DNA from: Mesorhabditis belari
Lineage: Eukaryota; Nematoda; Chromadorea; Rhabditida; Rhabditidae
Direction of reading: 5' to 3'
Assembly: GCA_958450365.1 (NCBI GenBank)
Contig: CAUEEP010000730.1
Span: forward strand, 2,355,001-2,419,000
Length of the DNA stretch: 64,000 nt
Shown: positions 38,485-48,918 of the stretch, piece by piece
How positions within the stretch are numbered: the stretch's first letter is position 1
Layout: every line of letters begins with the position of its first letter
Position numbers and translations under genes: made by a program
Notes under the pieces: generated by a model
Told to the model about the DNA's origin: nothing
Databases searched by the model: none
What the model saw: the letters and a program-made list of their open reading frames with translations, nothing else

Positions 38485-38498
38485 GTCACCATGGTAAC
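38485..38498 (+). promoter_or_regulatory. X-box (RFX/DAF-19 site) upstream of IFT22
   Basis: GTCACCATGGTAAC matches the X-box consensus RYYNYYATRRNRAC at all positions and is nearly palindromic. It lies 74 bp before the IFT22 start codon, in the usual window for DAF-19 targets in ciliated sensory neurons. Confidence 0.85.
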
Positions 38499-38571
38499 AA
38501 AAGACAAATACATACGACTTTATTTATTTGCACATTTTCATCTCACTTCTGCTTCATTTTTCTGTGATTTC

Positions 38572-39687
38572 ATGACTAAATCAAGTAAGACAAAAATCCT
38601 CGTTCTCGGGCCAACCAAGGTAAAAATAGTATACATAAGTAGCGACAATCCGAAAAGTTTAAGTCCGGCAAGACGTCGATTTCTAACTACTTGGCCGACT
38701 CGCTCGAATCCCATTTTGGTTACAGACCAACCAAAGGCGGGCAATAAACTTAAAATCAAAATACATCAATATTTAGGTGTTAGAATCGTTGAATTTGAAA
38801 GTAATGACTTGGAGTTGAACGGAACCAAGATAGGTTGGTTGAATAAAGGTTTTTTCTTGATATTTATGTGCCTCATATAACTTTACAAACACAGAATTTA
38901 CAGTTGACGTAAGAGTATATAGTAAGGAATTTTAACGAACTTTGACTCCTAAACACGTGACAAAGCAAGATGAGCATTTAGGTAATAAGCGTTCGATGCA
39001 GATTTAAAAAATAAAAACATCAATTATTAGACGCCGATGTGGAGTTATGGGATTGTTCGGGTGACGAGAAATTCAGTAAGTCCTTTGTTAAGTAGATTAA
39101 GTGGTAATTACTTTTAGCCATTGGGTATTTACTCAATTGAACACAAGCAGACAAGAAAGAACGACAAAAATTCAACTCGATTTAAAAATTAAATTAATTA
39201 TTTTTCTGATAGTGAAGCGTTCCTGTCAAAGCAAAAACAATCAACCTTTCGATGAAAACTCCATTTTCTCAGATAGATGTTGGTCGGCACTGCTTGATGG
39301 AACACATGGTGTCATTCTAGTGGCAAATCCCGAAAGACACACTGGAGAGTCGCTGATTCCATGGTGAGTAGCAAATGAATAAAGGTGATTGTACTAATGT
39401 GCAGGGAACGAGAGTTTATCGAACGTGGCGGAATTCCCGTCGATCGAGTGTTGATGGTTCTTCTTGATTCTGATCATACATCCACTAATCACTCAGCAAT
39501 ATCAGGTAGCAAATAAAGTCAATCAAAGGAAGGAAAGATACTTCCAGAGTTTCGATTACCATCTTCTTTAAATGGAGTGCATTGCGTTGCAGCCTCCTTA
39601 CCAAAAGACGGGGACAATCTACGGCTTGAATTTAATGCATTTCTCTGCAATGTTATCGCCGAAATCTATCAAGATAGACACTTTTAA
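38572..39687 (+). CDS. ifta-2: IFT22/RABL5, intraflagellar transport small GTPase-like
   Basis: Rab-like component of the IFT-B complex, which moves cargo in cilia. Exons read TKSSKTKILVLGPTKSGKTS (P-loop), SNYLADSLESHFGYRPTKGV, RIVEFES, DADVELWDCSGDEKFNRCW (the position of the GTPase DxxG) and GTHGVILVANPERHTGES, then VDRVLMVLLDSDH in place of a normal NKxD, as in RABL5. The end is IAEIYQDRHF with TAA at 39685, and the length of about 185 residues fits the family. Intron 2 appears to be a 40-nt GC-AG intron (38737-38776), and intron 1 ends in TTTAAG. A perfect X-box lies 74 bp upstream. The preceding gene ends 376 bp before, and the next gene converges from the right. Confidence 0.92.
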
Positions 39688-39827
39688 CTGTTAAGCTTTT
39701 TCTTGCAATTTATGCCTACGTTATGTACTTTTGATGAAAATTTATAAAACTTTAACAAGGATCAACAAAAAAATCAACAACAACTTCTGAATAACAATTA
39801 AAATTCTGATATAACGTAAAAATTTTC

Positions 39828-42180
39828 TCACTTCTTGTCAACTTGTTGATTCCATCTTCGCTTTCCGGTTTTATTTGCCAGATACAAACGATTGTACTCT
39901 ACCTGAAAACGGTATTGAAAAAATAGCTTACTGAAACCCACTTTTTTGTTTAGTCTTTTGTCCTTTGTTATCAATTGAGCCTTGACTTCAGCGAGTGATT
40001 GCCTAAAGTCCGTGAAATCACCTCAAATACAAGTTTTTAACTCACCGATATTTTTCCAGTGTTTGATCTTTTTCGAAAGCTTTGTCTTCAATAAATTCTT
40101 CGCTCAAATTGTTCAAAAGTCCGGATTTCTTCAGCATGAACTTGAAACCGTGCTTCTAAGCGAAAAAATTTATTTTCACAAAATTTGAAAATAACTTGTT
40201 CGTTCTCAATCACAGTTACCACTTCACCAGAAGTTCCCGCACGTCCCGTTCTCCCAGCTCTAGCACAATATTAAAATGGTGACTATAAGAACAACAAACC
40301 TGTGAACAAAAAGGAGCTCACTTTTTGGACAATCATAATTGAAAACAACATCAATATTTGCAAGATCAATACCGCGAGACAAAACATCCGAGGCTATGAG
40401 AACACTTTTCTAAAAGATGATTCAAATTTGTGGTCGAAATCTTTTTGCACACACCCCTCCCGACTGGAAACGTTGCAGAATTTTACCACGGCGTCTGCCA
40501 AACAAATCGGCAGTTAGATGCCCAACTTTGAAATCAGTTCCGGCTAATTGTGCAAGTACTTGAGAAAGTCTTTCGGAAGATTGTCTAAAGGCATAAATAA
40601 AAATTAAACTAAAAACGCATACCTTTGGTTTGAAAAGATTAGCACACGCTCCCATGAGCTTTTAACGATTTCTTGATAGACATAAAGCGGGTGGTATTTC
40701 AGGCTGCAGCAAACAATCCGATGAGAGATACTTTCGGGCAAAACTAGCTCATCTGATTGAGCGCCATTTTGAGTCCTTGTTTCAACCTTAAATCATCAAA
40801 TTTTAATTTTAATTCAATCAAACTTTCTCTTTATCCCAACGAGGACTAAACAGTTGTGGTCTATGAAGAGCCCAAAGTTTTAGTTTCTCGACGTCTTTCG
40901 ATAATGTAGCTGATAGTAGGATTTTCCGAGGGGCGCTTCGTGACTCAACAAGTTGCTTTAATGAGCTCACTTTCCAAGTAGCTAAAACACACAGATTCCT
41001 GAATTAGGTAATAAAAGACAAACTTGATGTAGAATTAATTTTCTGTTCAACTAATTCGAGCCATTCCATCCTTAATAGATCACCCATTCTATCGGCCTCG
41101 TCAATAACAAGTAATCTAAAAAAAGAATTCTGAAACAATGAACATGATAATACCTAACACGCGAAAGATCAAGTTCGCCTACATCATCACAAAGGTGACG
41201 CACGAGCCGATCTGGTGTAGCAATAATAATATCAACCGCCTCAAATTGTTTTTATGGCATTACTACAAAAAATTTTGACTTTACCGATCTCCCATTCTCA
41301 TCGAAGAGTTTTCTTCTTTCTTTTGCATAGGTTTCAGCCCCAGACATCGCAAATACTTTCGCACCATATGCATTGAACCGGTTTAACTCCTAAGCAAACA
41401 TTCTGCTAAAACAACTTAAAGAAACCTACTTTTTCCACTTGTTGAACAAGAGGTTGAACGGGCACAATAATCAGTGCAACCGGTTGATTTCTCGGACGTG
41501 CTCCGACGGCTGCAAGACAGGGCAGTGCGTAACAAAGCGTTTTTCCACTTCCAGTTGGCGAAGAAATCGCAACATCTCGCGGTCGTATTGCGGACGGATG
41601 TCGTAATTCGCGCAAAAGTTTAGGTAGCACGGCCGCCTAAAGCATTCAAATTTTTAGAAAAAAAAACTCTAAACCTGGACTGGAAACCATTTCTTGATTT
41701 GCTTTTTACATACGTCAAAGATTTCAACCGGCAACTCGGTAATTGTTTCTAATGGCTCTAAATTTTCCGCCTTAATTGCAGCAGGAAACCAAATTGCATC
41801 ATTGATCCATGAACTGGTAAACCTGGAGAGTTTCATTTTCAAAAAGAAATGAAGCAAAGAACTTACTGAATAGGCTTTAATGGAATAAATTTGTGTGAGC
41901 CAATAACGGAGAAATTTTTTTGGTAATCTTCTTCTTCGCTAAACTTTCAACATGTGAAAAGAATAAAAATAAGTTTTACCGTTTCATTTCTGCCTCTTCA
42001 TATTTGACTTCCGATTCTTCATCTACGCCGTTTTCATCACTCTTCGGTTCATCCTCAACTATTGTTTCTTCAGGCAACGTTGGCGCTAAAATGGAAAAGT
42101 TGCAAAATCGATATTTCTACTCCAAGAAAAAATATAAAACATTTACAACAACCTTTGATCTTTTCTGCCAATTTCTCCAT
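39828..42180 (-). CDS. DDX51: DEAD-box RNA helicase, DDX51/Dbp6 type
   Basis: Nucleolar ATP-dependent RNA helicase, by family needed for large ribosomal subunit assembly. On the minus strand the exons give [19 protein letters not shown] (Q-motif region), [20 protein letters not shown] (motif I), [50 protein letters not shown] (DEAD), [54 protein letters not shown] and [20 protein letters not shown]. The C-terminus is [13 protein letters not shown] with TGA at 39830-39828. The start is uncertain. The ATG at 42180 (MEKLAEKIK) is conservative; the frame continues upstream through ERVS and IYTNYKIA to a TTTAG, and an in-frame ATG also exists at 42341. The gene converges with IFT22, with a 140-bp spacer. 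Confidence 0.9.
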
Positions 42181-42868
42181 TGAGACTCGTTCAGCGACCG
42201 CTATCTTGTAATTCGTGTAAATCTAAACAAAAGGTGCTTGTTTACCTGAAGGCAATAATTTTTTATTAATAGAAAATCAAAATTGCTTTGAAACAGGTTG
42301 CTTTGAAATCTAGTGTCGTGGAAAGTGTATCGTACACGCATTAGGCAATCAAATCCCGGGGAAATTCTCCGACTAGGTTCTCTCTTTCTTTCACTCTGAG
42401 GCCCTTCGAAAATATGTAAAATGGTGCCGACTTTCCCTACCTAGACAAAAAATTTATACTTATAAAAATATTTATAAAAGAAGATACTTACCTAGATAGA
42501 TAGGAAGAGGAAGGTTTTATGTACCAAGTTTCTTGTTCATTGCCTGGCAATGCATACTTGCTAACAAGGGAATATTTTGTCTAAACAATTTTATGTTCCT
42601 ATGTATGTATATGATATTCGGTTATTGCATTTCAACAACTTTGGTGGGGGCCTTTGGTTTTTCCCTTTTTCTAGGGTAATCGAGGGCGCTAAGCACAAAT
42701 TTCGCATTTTTAACGCATAGATTTGCTTTTAAAAACCTGACTTTTTCGACCTCGGAAGTAACGCAAAATCGATGCTTGTTTGACAATTTTGTATGCTTGG
42801 TCTTTATAAGTATGCAAATTTGCATGTTTACATTTGGCTTTGTGAGCGTTTAGCCGTAATGGCTCATA

Positions 42869-43557
42869 CAGTGGCGGAAAAAAGTATTGGGCCCCCAGAC
42901 TGTTTTTAATTTTTGCTTCAAAAAAAATTTCTATCGAAAGCTTTTTGAATTCGTTCTAAATTTCTAGAAACTAGAAGAACTAAGCTTCGTAATGTTATAA
43001 AAAGTTTTGAATTGCAAAGTTTATTTAACGAGAAAAAATATACGTGCACAATATTTGCAAAAACCGGCGGAAAAAAGTATTGGGGTTCTGTCCAAAAAAA
43101 AAGAAGAATTCACTATTTTGTTGGGCCATCTCGGGCTTTAATAATCGCCTCCATTCGTTTCGGCATGCTTGCAACTAATTTCACTGAGATCACTTTATCC
43201 ACCGAACGTTGACTGTTGGGTAAATCTTTTTAGTAGGCTTTGTATTTTGATACTTTGTTCGATCACAAAGAGCTTATTATTAAAGATTATTAAAGCCCGA
43301 GATGGCCCAACAAAATAGTGAATTCTTTTTTTTGGGCAGAACCCCAATACTTTTTTCCGCCGGTTTTTGCAAATATTGTGCACGTATATTTTTTCTCGTT
43401 AAATAAACTTTGCAATTCAAAACTTTTTATAACATTACGAAGCTTAGTTCTTCTAGTTTCTAGAAATTTAGAACGATTTCAAAAAGCTTTCGATAGAAAT
43501 TTTTTTGAAGCAAAAATTAAAAACAGTCTGGGGGCCCAATACTTTTTTCCGCCACTG
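42869..43557 (-). mobile_element. Tc1-like remnant, CAGTGGCGG ends, TA flanks
   Basis: The ends CAGTGGCGGAAAAAAGTATT and their complement are flanked by TA (42867-42868; 43558-43559), as for Tc1/mariner insertions. The arms are long: the first 220 bp reappear inverted at 43300-43557. On the minus strand at about 43195-43115 the sequence reads KLVASMPKRMEAIIKARDG, matching the C-terminus of Tc1-family transposases. So this is an internally deleted copy rather than a random palindrome. Confidence 0.88.
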
Positions 43558-43721
43558 TATTTGGGGGTGCCTCAAAAGATCTAGTGCCTAAGCAGGCCCG
43601 CGGTGGGGGTGGGTGCAGCCTAAGTGCACCCCAACTATGCGCCATTAAACTGTGACTAGATCTTTTGAGGTCGAAAAAATTAGAGCTTGAAAGTAAATCT
43701 ATGTTAAAAATGCGAAATTCG

Positions 43722-44294
43722 GGGTCTATCCCAAAACAGCACCGCCAAAATAGCGCCGACCAAAACAGCGCCACCCAAAATAGCAGCTCCAAAATAGCAA
43801 TTTTTATTAGCAGCTTTTAATTTTGATAATTTATTTAAAAATAACATGACCAACAACAATAAACGATAACAATTAAACGATGCATAAAAAACTTTAAAAT
43901 AGGATGAAATTAATAGTCCAAGAGACTCTGAAACATCATAACACTAGCGATGATGAACATAAACGCCTAGAGCTTTCAAGTGAACCGTAGTAGAAATAAA
44001 AAGTTAGTGAAAATGTTAAAAAACAGGCCGTAAAAGGAAAAAAAATTGTTATTTTTGGTTAAAACCAATTTTATAAACGCTATCGCAGGTTTCTATGCGT
44101 AAAGCTTTAAGAAAATCGGATTCTCCGCCCTAAAAACACAAAAAGTGGACAGAAGAAGTTAAAAACAGCAAAGAAAAAGCAAAAGCAAAAATCTATAAAA
44201 TAATTTTTTTTGCTCGTCGCTGTTTTGGGCGTTTTTGCATTGGCGCTGTTTTGGGTACGGCGCTGTTTTGGCGGCGCTGTTTTGGGATAGACCC
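43722..44294. mobile_element. Non-autonomous element with 8-bp target duplication
   Basis: GAAATTCG occurs on both sides (43714-43721; 44295-44302). The element begins GGGTCTATCCCAAAACAGC and ends with the complement. Both subterminal regions contain repeated CAAAA(C/T)AGCGCC(G/A)CC-like units (three or four per end). An 8-bp duplication suggests the hAT or Merlin superfamily. The interior is AT-rich and noncoding. It is inserted in the right arm of the outer foldback. Confidence 0.87.
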
Positions 44295-44487
44295 GAAATT
44301 CGTGTTCAGCGCACTCGATTACCCTAGAAAAGCTGAAAATTTCGACAATATAGGTGGTCCGCCAACCACCAAAGTACCAAAAACTTTTTATAAATTTTGT
44401 TGCACTTAAAATTTGAGGACTGTTTCCTCGTTTTTTTATTCTGCTTTTTCATATGTATGTATGATATGAAAATGGCACCTTTTAGAT

Positions 44488-45874
44488 ATGAACCGGCTGC
44501 CACCAAATATGAGTGGGAACATGCCTGGACCGCAAGAAAGGGGTCTCCGTTCGGTATTTGGTTGGTTTATAACACAGTTTTAACAATAAAATTTTTAGTG
44601 GGAAATATTTCATACGAAGTTACGGAGGACCATTTGCGGCAAGTCTTTCAAAAGGTAGATTTTAAGTATGGGTGAATTTTATTGTCTCTTTAGATCGGAC
44701 CAGTTATCAGTTTCCGTTTGGTGACGGATCGTGAAAGCGGCAAGCCAAAGGGTTATGGTTTCTGCGAATTTGTTGACCAGCAGACAGCTGAACTAGCTAT
44801 CAGGAATCTCAATGGGTAAAACTTAGGAATTACAAATATGTAAATATTTATTTGTTTAGTTTTGAAATAGGTGGTCGCAATTTACGCGTCGATAGTGCTG
44901 CTGCCGGTGATCGCACAGCAGAAGAGGTTGTTTTTGCTAAAAATTAATGTGCTATTTGGTTACAGCTGTCGGTATTACAACAAGCTTTTGCGGTACGTCA
45001 AGATGAGAGTCCGTACGGACCGACGCCAATTGAAGGAAAAGCTGCCGAGGTATACATTTGGTTTTGGTAAATTTTAGGTATAACTTTAAGCTAAAAATTT
45101 TTAAGAATTTAGGAAGAATTCAAGATTTTTAGGCTGTTTCACGAGCAGTAGCGTCATTGCCACCCGAAAAGATGTTTGAGATCATGAAGCAACTCAAAGA
45201 TGCTTGCAAGTAAACTTAAATATGTCAAAAATCGTTTAACGATATCTATTTAGAGCTAATCCTCAAGAAGTGAAAAAAATGTTGATGGATAATCCACAGT
45301 TATCATATGCGCTTTTGCAAGTAAGCGGTTTTTTTTCTTTATTTTTCATTGTGTTTGAATTCAGGCACAAGTCGTTATGCGAATAGTGGATCCTCAAGTC
45401 GCGGTGGCAATGCTTCAACGAGAAACTCCGGTCAATTCAACACCATTTCATCAACGACCAGCACATATACCGGGCCCATCTGCACAACCTCCATCTACCA
45501 CTATACCTCATCCAGGTTGCTAAATTTTTGAAAAGTTATAAACTAACTTTTAGTAAACATGCCACCGCCGGGATTCACTGCACCCCCGCCTGGGTATTCT
45601 CATCCTCCACCAGCTCCAGTTCAACAACAACCACAAACGGCTGATGAAGATAGTCAACAAGCTGCACTACTCGTACAGGTAAATGTGTATTGAAAGAGTT
45701 TTATTTCGACTTTTTACTGATATTGCCAATCAAATAAAAGCAGTGCTGCGTTGCTCAACATCAACAGTCTTGTTCCAGGTTTTGCAACTGACCGAGGAAG
45801 AAATTGCAATTTTGCCGCCAGGAGATCGGGAACGTGTCATCGAGCTTCGCAATCAATTACGTCAACAACTATAA
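44488..45874 (+). CDS. cpf-2: Cleavage stimulation factor 64 kDa subunit (CSTF2)
   Basis: RNA-binding subunit of CstF, which recognises the U/GU-rich element downstream of poly(A) sites. It starts [20 protein letters not shown], directly followed by the RRM with RNP2 [10 protein letters not shown] and RNP1 KGYGFCEFV. The hinge domain reads [20 protein letters not shown] and [20 protein letters not shown] (binds CstF77/symplekin). A Pro/Gln-rich linker ([20 protein letters not shown]) leads to the conserved C-terminal domain [20 protein letters not shown], with TAA at 45872. The length of about 325 residues is shorter than the vertebrate protein because the long repeat linker is absent. The ATG is 2 bp after TTTTAG. 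The first intron joins VF to VGNIS. Confidence 0.92.
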
Positions 45875-46011
45875 AAGACCAAATTTATTTTGTCCGTAGT
45901 ACCTCTTTAAACTATAATATTAGTTTTTTTATAACTTTTCTTGTTTTTTTTACTTTCCTCATTTCAGTCTCTAAAATTCTTTGCTTTGTATTTTCAACTT
46001 AAATAAATCAA

Positions 46012-46017
46012 TTGTTT
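46012..46017 (+). promoter_or_regulatory. AATAAA poly(A) signal after CstF64
   Basis: Canonical AATAAA 138 bp after the CstF64 stop. The next trans-splice-like acceptor (CTTCCAG, ending at 46305) is about 290 bp further on, longer than in the 0-6 kb cluster. Confidence 0.55.
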
Positions 46018-46311
46018 TTACTATCAAGTATTATATTAAAAGTTCATTCTTTTGATACATTATTAATTTGGGTAGGCCTATAGCCTGTAGAGGGGCAAAA
46101 CGCCTAGTTGCAAAAATGAGGTGCCCCCTAAAAGCGTGCCCCTTTCAGTTTTGTCTTACGGTTGGCCGAACTGCAAAGGCCTAGGCGTTGCGATATGCGA
46201 TACGTACTTTATTTAAGTGTGGAGAGCAGCAATGTTCAACCTGTTTGACATTTGTTGACGCTTAAAAAAATTTATACATAACATAGGTATTCAAGTTTCT
46301 TCCAGGTAAAC

Positions 46312-48222
46312 ATGGGTGCTGAGGGGCGACGAGCTGCAGTTGCAAAGAAAAAGGTACATTTTGAAACTTTTAGATTTCGTTGATATGTTATTAGTTTTTA
46401 AAATTAGACACCTTATTTTTTATTTAAAAACTCCAAGTTTAGACAAGTCCGCCAATTCTTTCACACGAATTCGTCATTCAAAATCATGGGGATATTATGA
46501 GGTAATGTGCTAACTATTAATTTTGTTAACTAGGTATTTACAAAAATAAAAACATTACGCATAGTATAATCTAGAAGTCGGTATTCCTCTTATCCTGTAT
46601 CATCAGTTTAGTTGCATTCTTATGCTCATCGTTATCGGATTCATGTTCCCGGTTGGTTGAAAGTATTTTTATGTGTTAATGATCATATATTAAGGCTACT
46701 GCATCGCTTTCTGCCATTTTTGTTGTTCCACAATATAACGAAACGGTGTCTATTCCAACGGAAGTTGGTCTGTTTTTGAATTCCCTTCTATGTTTATGGT
46801 TAATTTTAGGCCCATACGACGTTCAAATCTATAGAAGCGGTGTTCGAGATATTTTCACGGTTCTTTTTTACACAGTTGCTTGGATCACCGTTCATGCAAT
46901 TATCCAGGAATACATTCTCGACAAGCTACAACGAAAGGTATAAATGACGATTTGTTTTCTAGTTTATTTTCAGTTTAGGTTCATCTCTCCAAATCAAAGC
47001 AATACAAGTTCGGCGAGTCAGGGCACCATCTTTTTTTTGCTACTTATGCTGTTGTACACGCCGCATACGTAATCGGAGATTTCATTGACGTGAGTTTAGA
47101 TTCTTGAGTCTACTTCTGTTTTAAAATGAATTGTTTTAGTCACATAATGACTTGAAAAACGTATGGAGTGGTTATCCAGAAGAGCACCGTGCTATGACTC
47201 TTAACATGAAGCTCTTTTTCTTGTTACAGGTGAACTTATACGATTTTTAGAAGAATTTTTTTTGTTTAGATTGCTTACTGGGTTCACCAATTTCCGGAAT
47301 TTTATTTTTCGAAGATGAAGAAAGTAACATTGTTTTGGTATACATTCACATGCGCATGTTTTTAGGACGAAATGCAACACCGAACTGTTGTCTCTATTCT
47401 TCACATTGGCTTCATTGCCGGAGCTTACATTATGAAGTACATTTTAATCTACCTTTTTATAATCCTAGATGGATAACTTAAAAGAACTTTAGCTTTCAAC
47501 GACTCGCTGTACTTTTGCTTGTGATTCAATATGCATCGGATGTCATTTTCCATTTAGCTCGCCTTATCCACTTTTTGGAAAAAAAAAGTATCGCAAAAAA
47601 TACGTATGTAAACTGTTTTAGAAAGCTTGACTACTTATTGTTTTAGGTTCAAAGCTTGGAATTTTGTGTTCATCTTGGCACGTCTAGCTACCGCCGTTCT
47701 TGCTGTTGTTACTTTCTGGTACTCTGTTAATGTCTGGTTTTATTTAACGCTTTTGGTTTAGGTATGGTTTGCGACAAACTGGTCAACCAAGTGTTGACAT
47801 TCCCAATGGAAACTTTAACACTTCGTTCATAAGGTACGGTTCGAGAGAGACAATTATAAATTATTTTTAGGTTAAATTCTTTGATTGCCACCCTAGCTCT
47901 ACAACTCTTTATGTTATGGCAATTTATCACTTTCCACTTTGGACGCCTCCGTGATGTCCGACAAAGGTTTATCTTGAAATTAACGCGTTTCCCCCAAAAA
48001 TACTTTTTAGGAAACAGAAAGGAAATGAGACCAAAAAACAATTGGCTGCGGCTTCCAAAAGAAACAATAACCGTACGGAAAGTGTAAGTTTTATGCCGAG
48101 GCTAGCTCAAAATCCTGATTTTGACTTTTTGTTTACAAACAAAGGTGTTTTAGGAGTCGTCTGCTCAAGAAACCGCTCCCGAAGATAAAAGCCCCGGAAA
48201 ACGCAAGCAAAAGGCCCATTAA
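46312..48222 (+). CDS. TRAM, translocating chain-associated membrane protein
   Basis: Multi-pass ER membrane protein next to the Sec61 channel that helps insert and translocate some nascent chains. Exons read MGAEGRRAAVAKKK, SPPILSHEFVIQNHGDIMSC (the family N-terminal block), QYNETVSIPTE, VLFYTVAWITVHAIIQEYIL, HLSKSKQYKFGESGHHLFFA, QIAYWVHQFPEFYFSKMKKDE (TLC-domain core), FHLARLIHFLEKK and ALQLFMLWQFITFHFGRLRD. A lysine-rich cytosolic tail ends SPGKRKQKAH with TAA at 48220. About eight membrane segments are visible. The ATG is 6 bp after TTCCAG. The stop codon overlaps an AATAAA (48221-48226), which may be the poly(A) signal. It lies 438 bp after the CstF64 stop in the same direction. Confidence 0.9.
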
Positions 48223-48301
48223 TAAATTGCTTTATAGCCGTTTGGATCAGTTTTATTTGTCTTTTGTATTTTATTGTTCTGTAAAGGCTATTTAAAATAT
48301 A

Positions 48302-48497
48302 CTTTCAAAGTGTCCCCCTTGCCCACTCAGCTGAATATCTTCTAGTTTCGTGGGGAATTTCAGCCAAAAGGGGCAGCTAAAAAAATCTACGCAGAAAAAG
48401 GGGCGAGGCCTCGTAGCTTTCATAGATGTCCCATTTTGTTGAATTTTCCCACAAAATAAAAGATATTCAACTAGTGCTTAGGGGGACACTTTGAAAG
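48302..48497. mobile_element. 196-bp foldback MITE between TRAM and SAS-6
   Basis: The ends CTTTCAAAGTGTCCCCCTT and AGGGGGACACTTTGAAAG are inverted, and the complementarity continues for about 50 bp (TGAATATCTT with AAGATATTCA). Noncoding. It lengthens the spacer after TRAM. Confidence 0.8.
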
Positions 48498-48918
48498 CAA
48501 AATTTAAATTGGCGTTTTCTGTGAATTTGGGGTTGTGCTATGTAAACTATTTATTTGCTTCTATGAACCTTAAATTTAGGTGTTAAGTTACATTTTTGCT
48601 AATCGGGGAACCGAAAGCATTTTTCACGTTGATTGTGGGGGTTTCAGTATTTCATCATATCTAATCGTCTGTGTTTTTTGCTGTTCCAAATATCCATACT
48701 ATCACATTTCGTGTATTTTTTCAAATAAGTAGTTTCAGTATCTTTTTTGAAATTGTTTTTGCTTGTTTGTAGTAAAAGTTGTTTTATTTCTTTAAAAACG
48801 GCTTCAGCGAATGCGGTACAACGAGCCTCACTTACAATCTTTTGACCACTTCCAAATTTTAAACGGTGTATCTTTGTATTAAACACGTAGGTGCCTACCT
48901 CGGCTCAATTTCAGTTTA

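Larger units (their letters stand above)
42637..44377. mobile_element. Outer foldback of a nested transposon cluster
   Basis: The inverted outer arms run from ACTTTGGTGG / TTCTAGGGTAATCGAG (42637-42735) to the complementary CTCGATTACCCTAGAA / CCACCAAAGT (44320-44377). Inner complementary pieces lie at 42695-42725 and 43695-43720. The same ends (ACTTTGGTGG, CTAGGGTAATC) occur in the sas-6 intron at 49617-50004. The arm spacing is stretched because two other elements are inserted. It lies between the divergent DDX51 and CstF64 genes. Confidence 0.75.
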
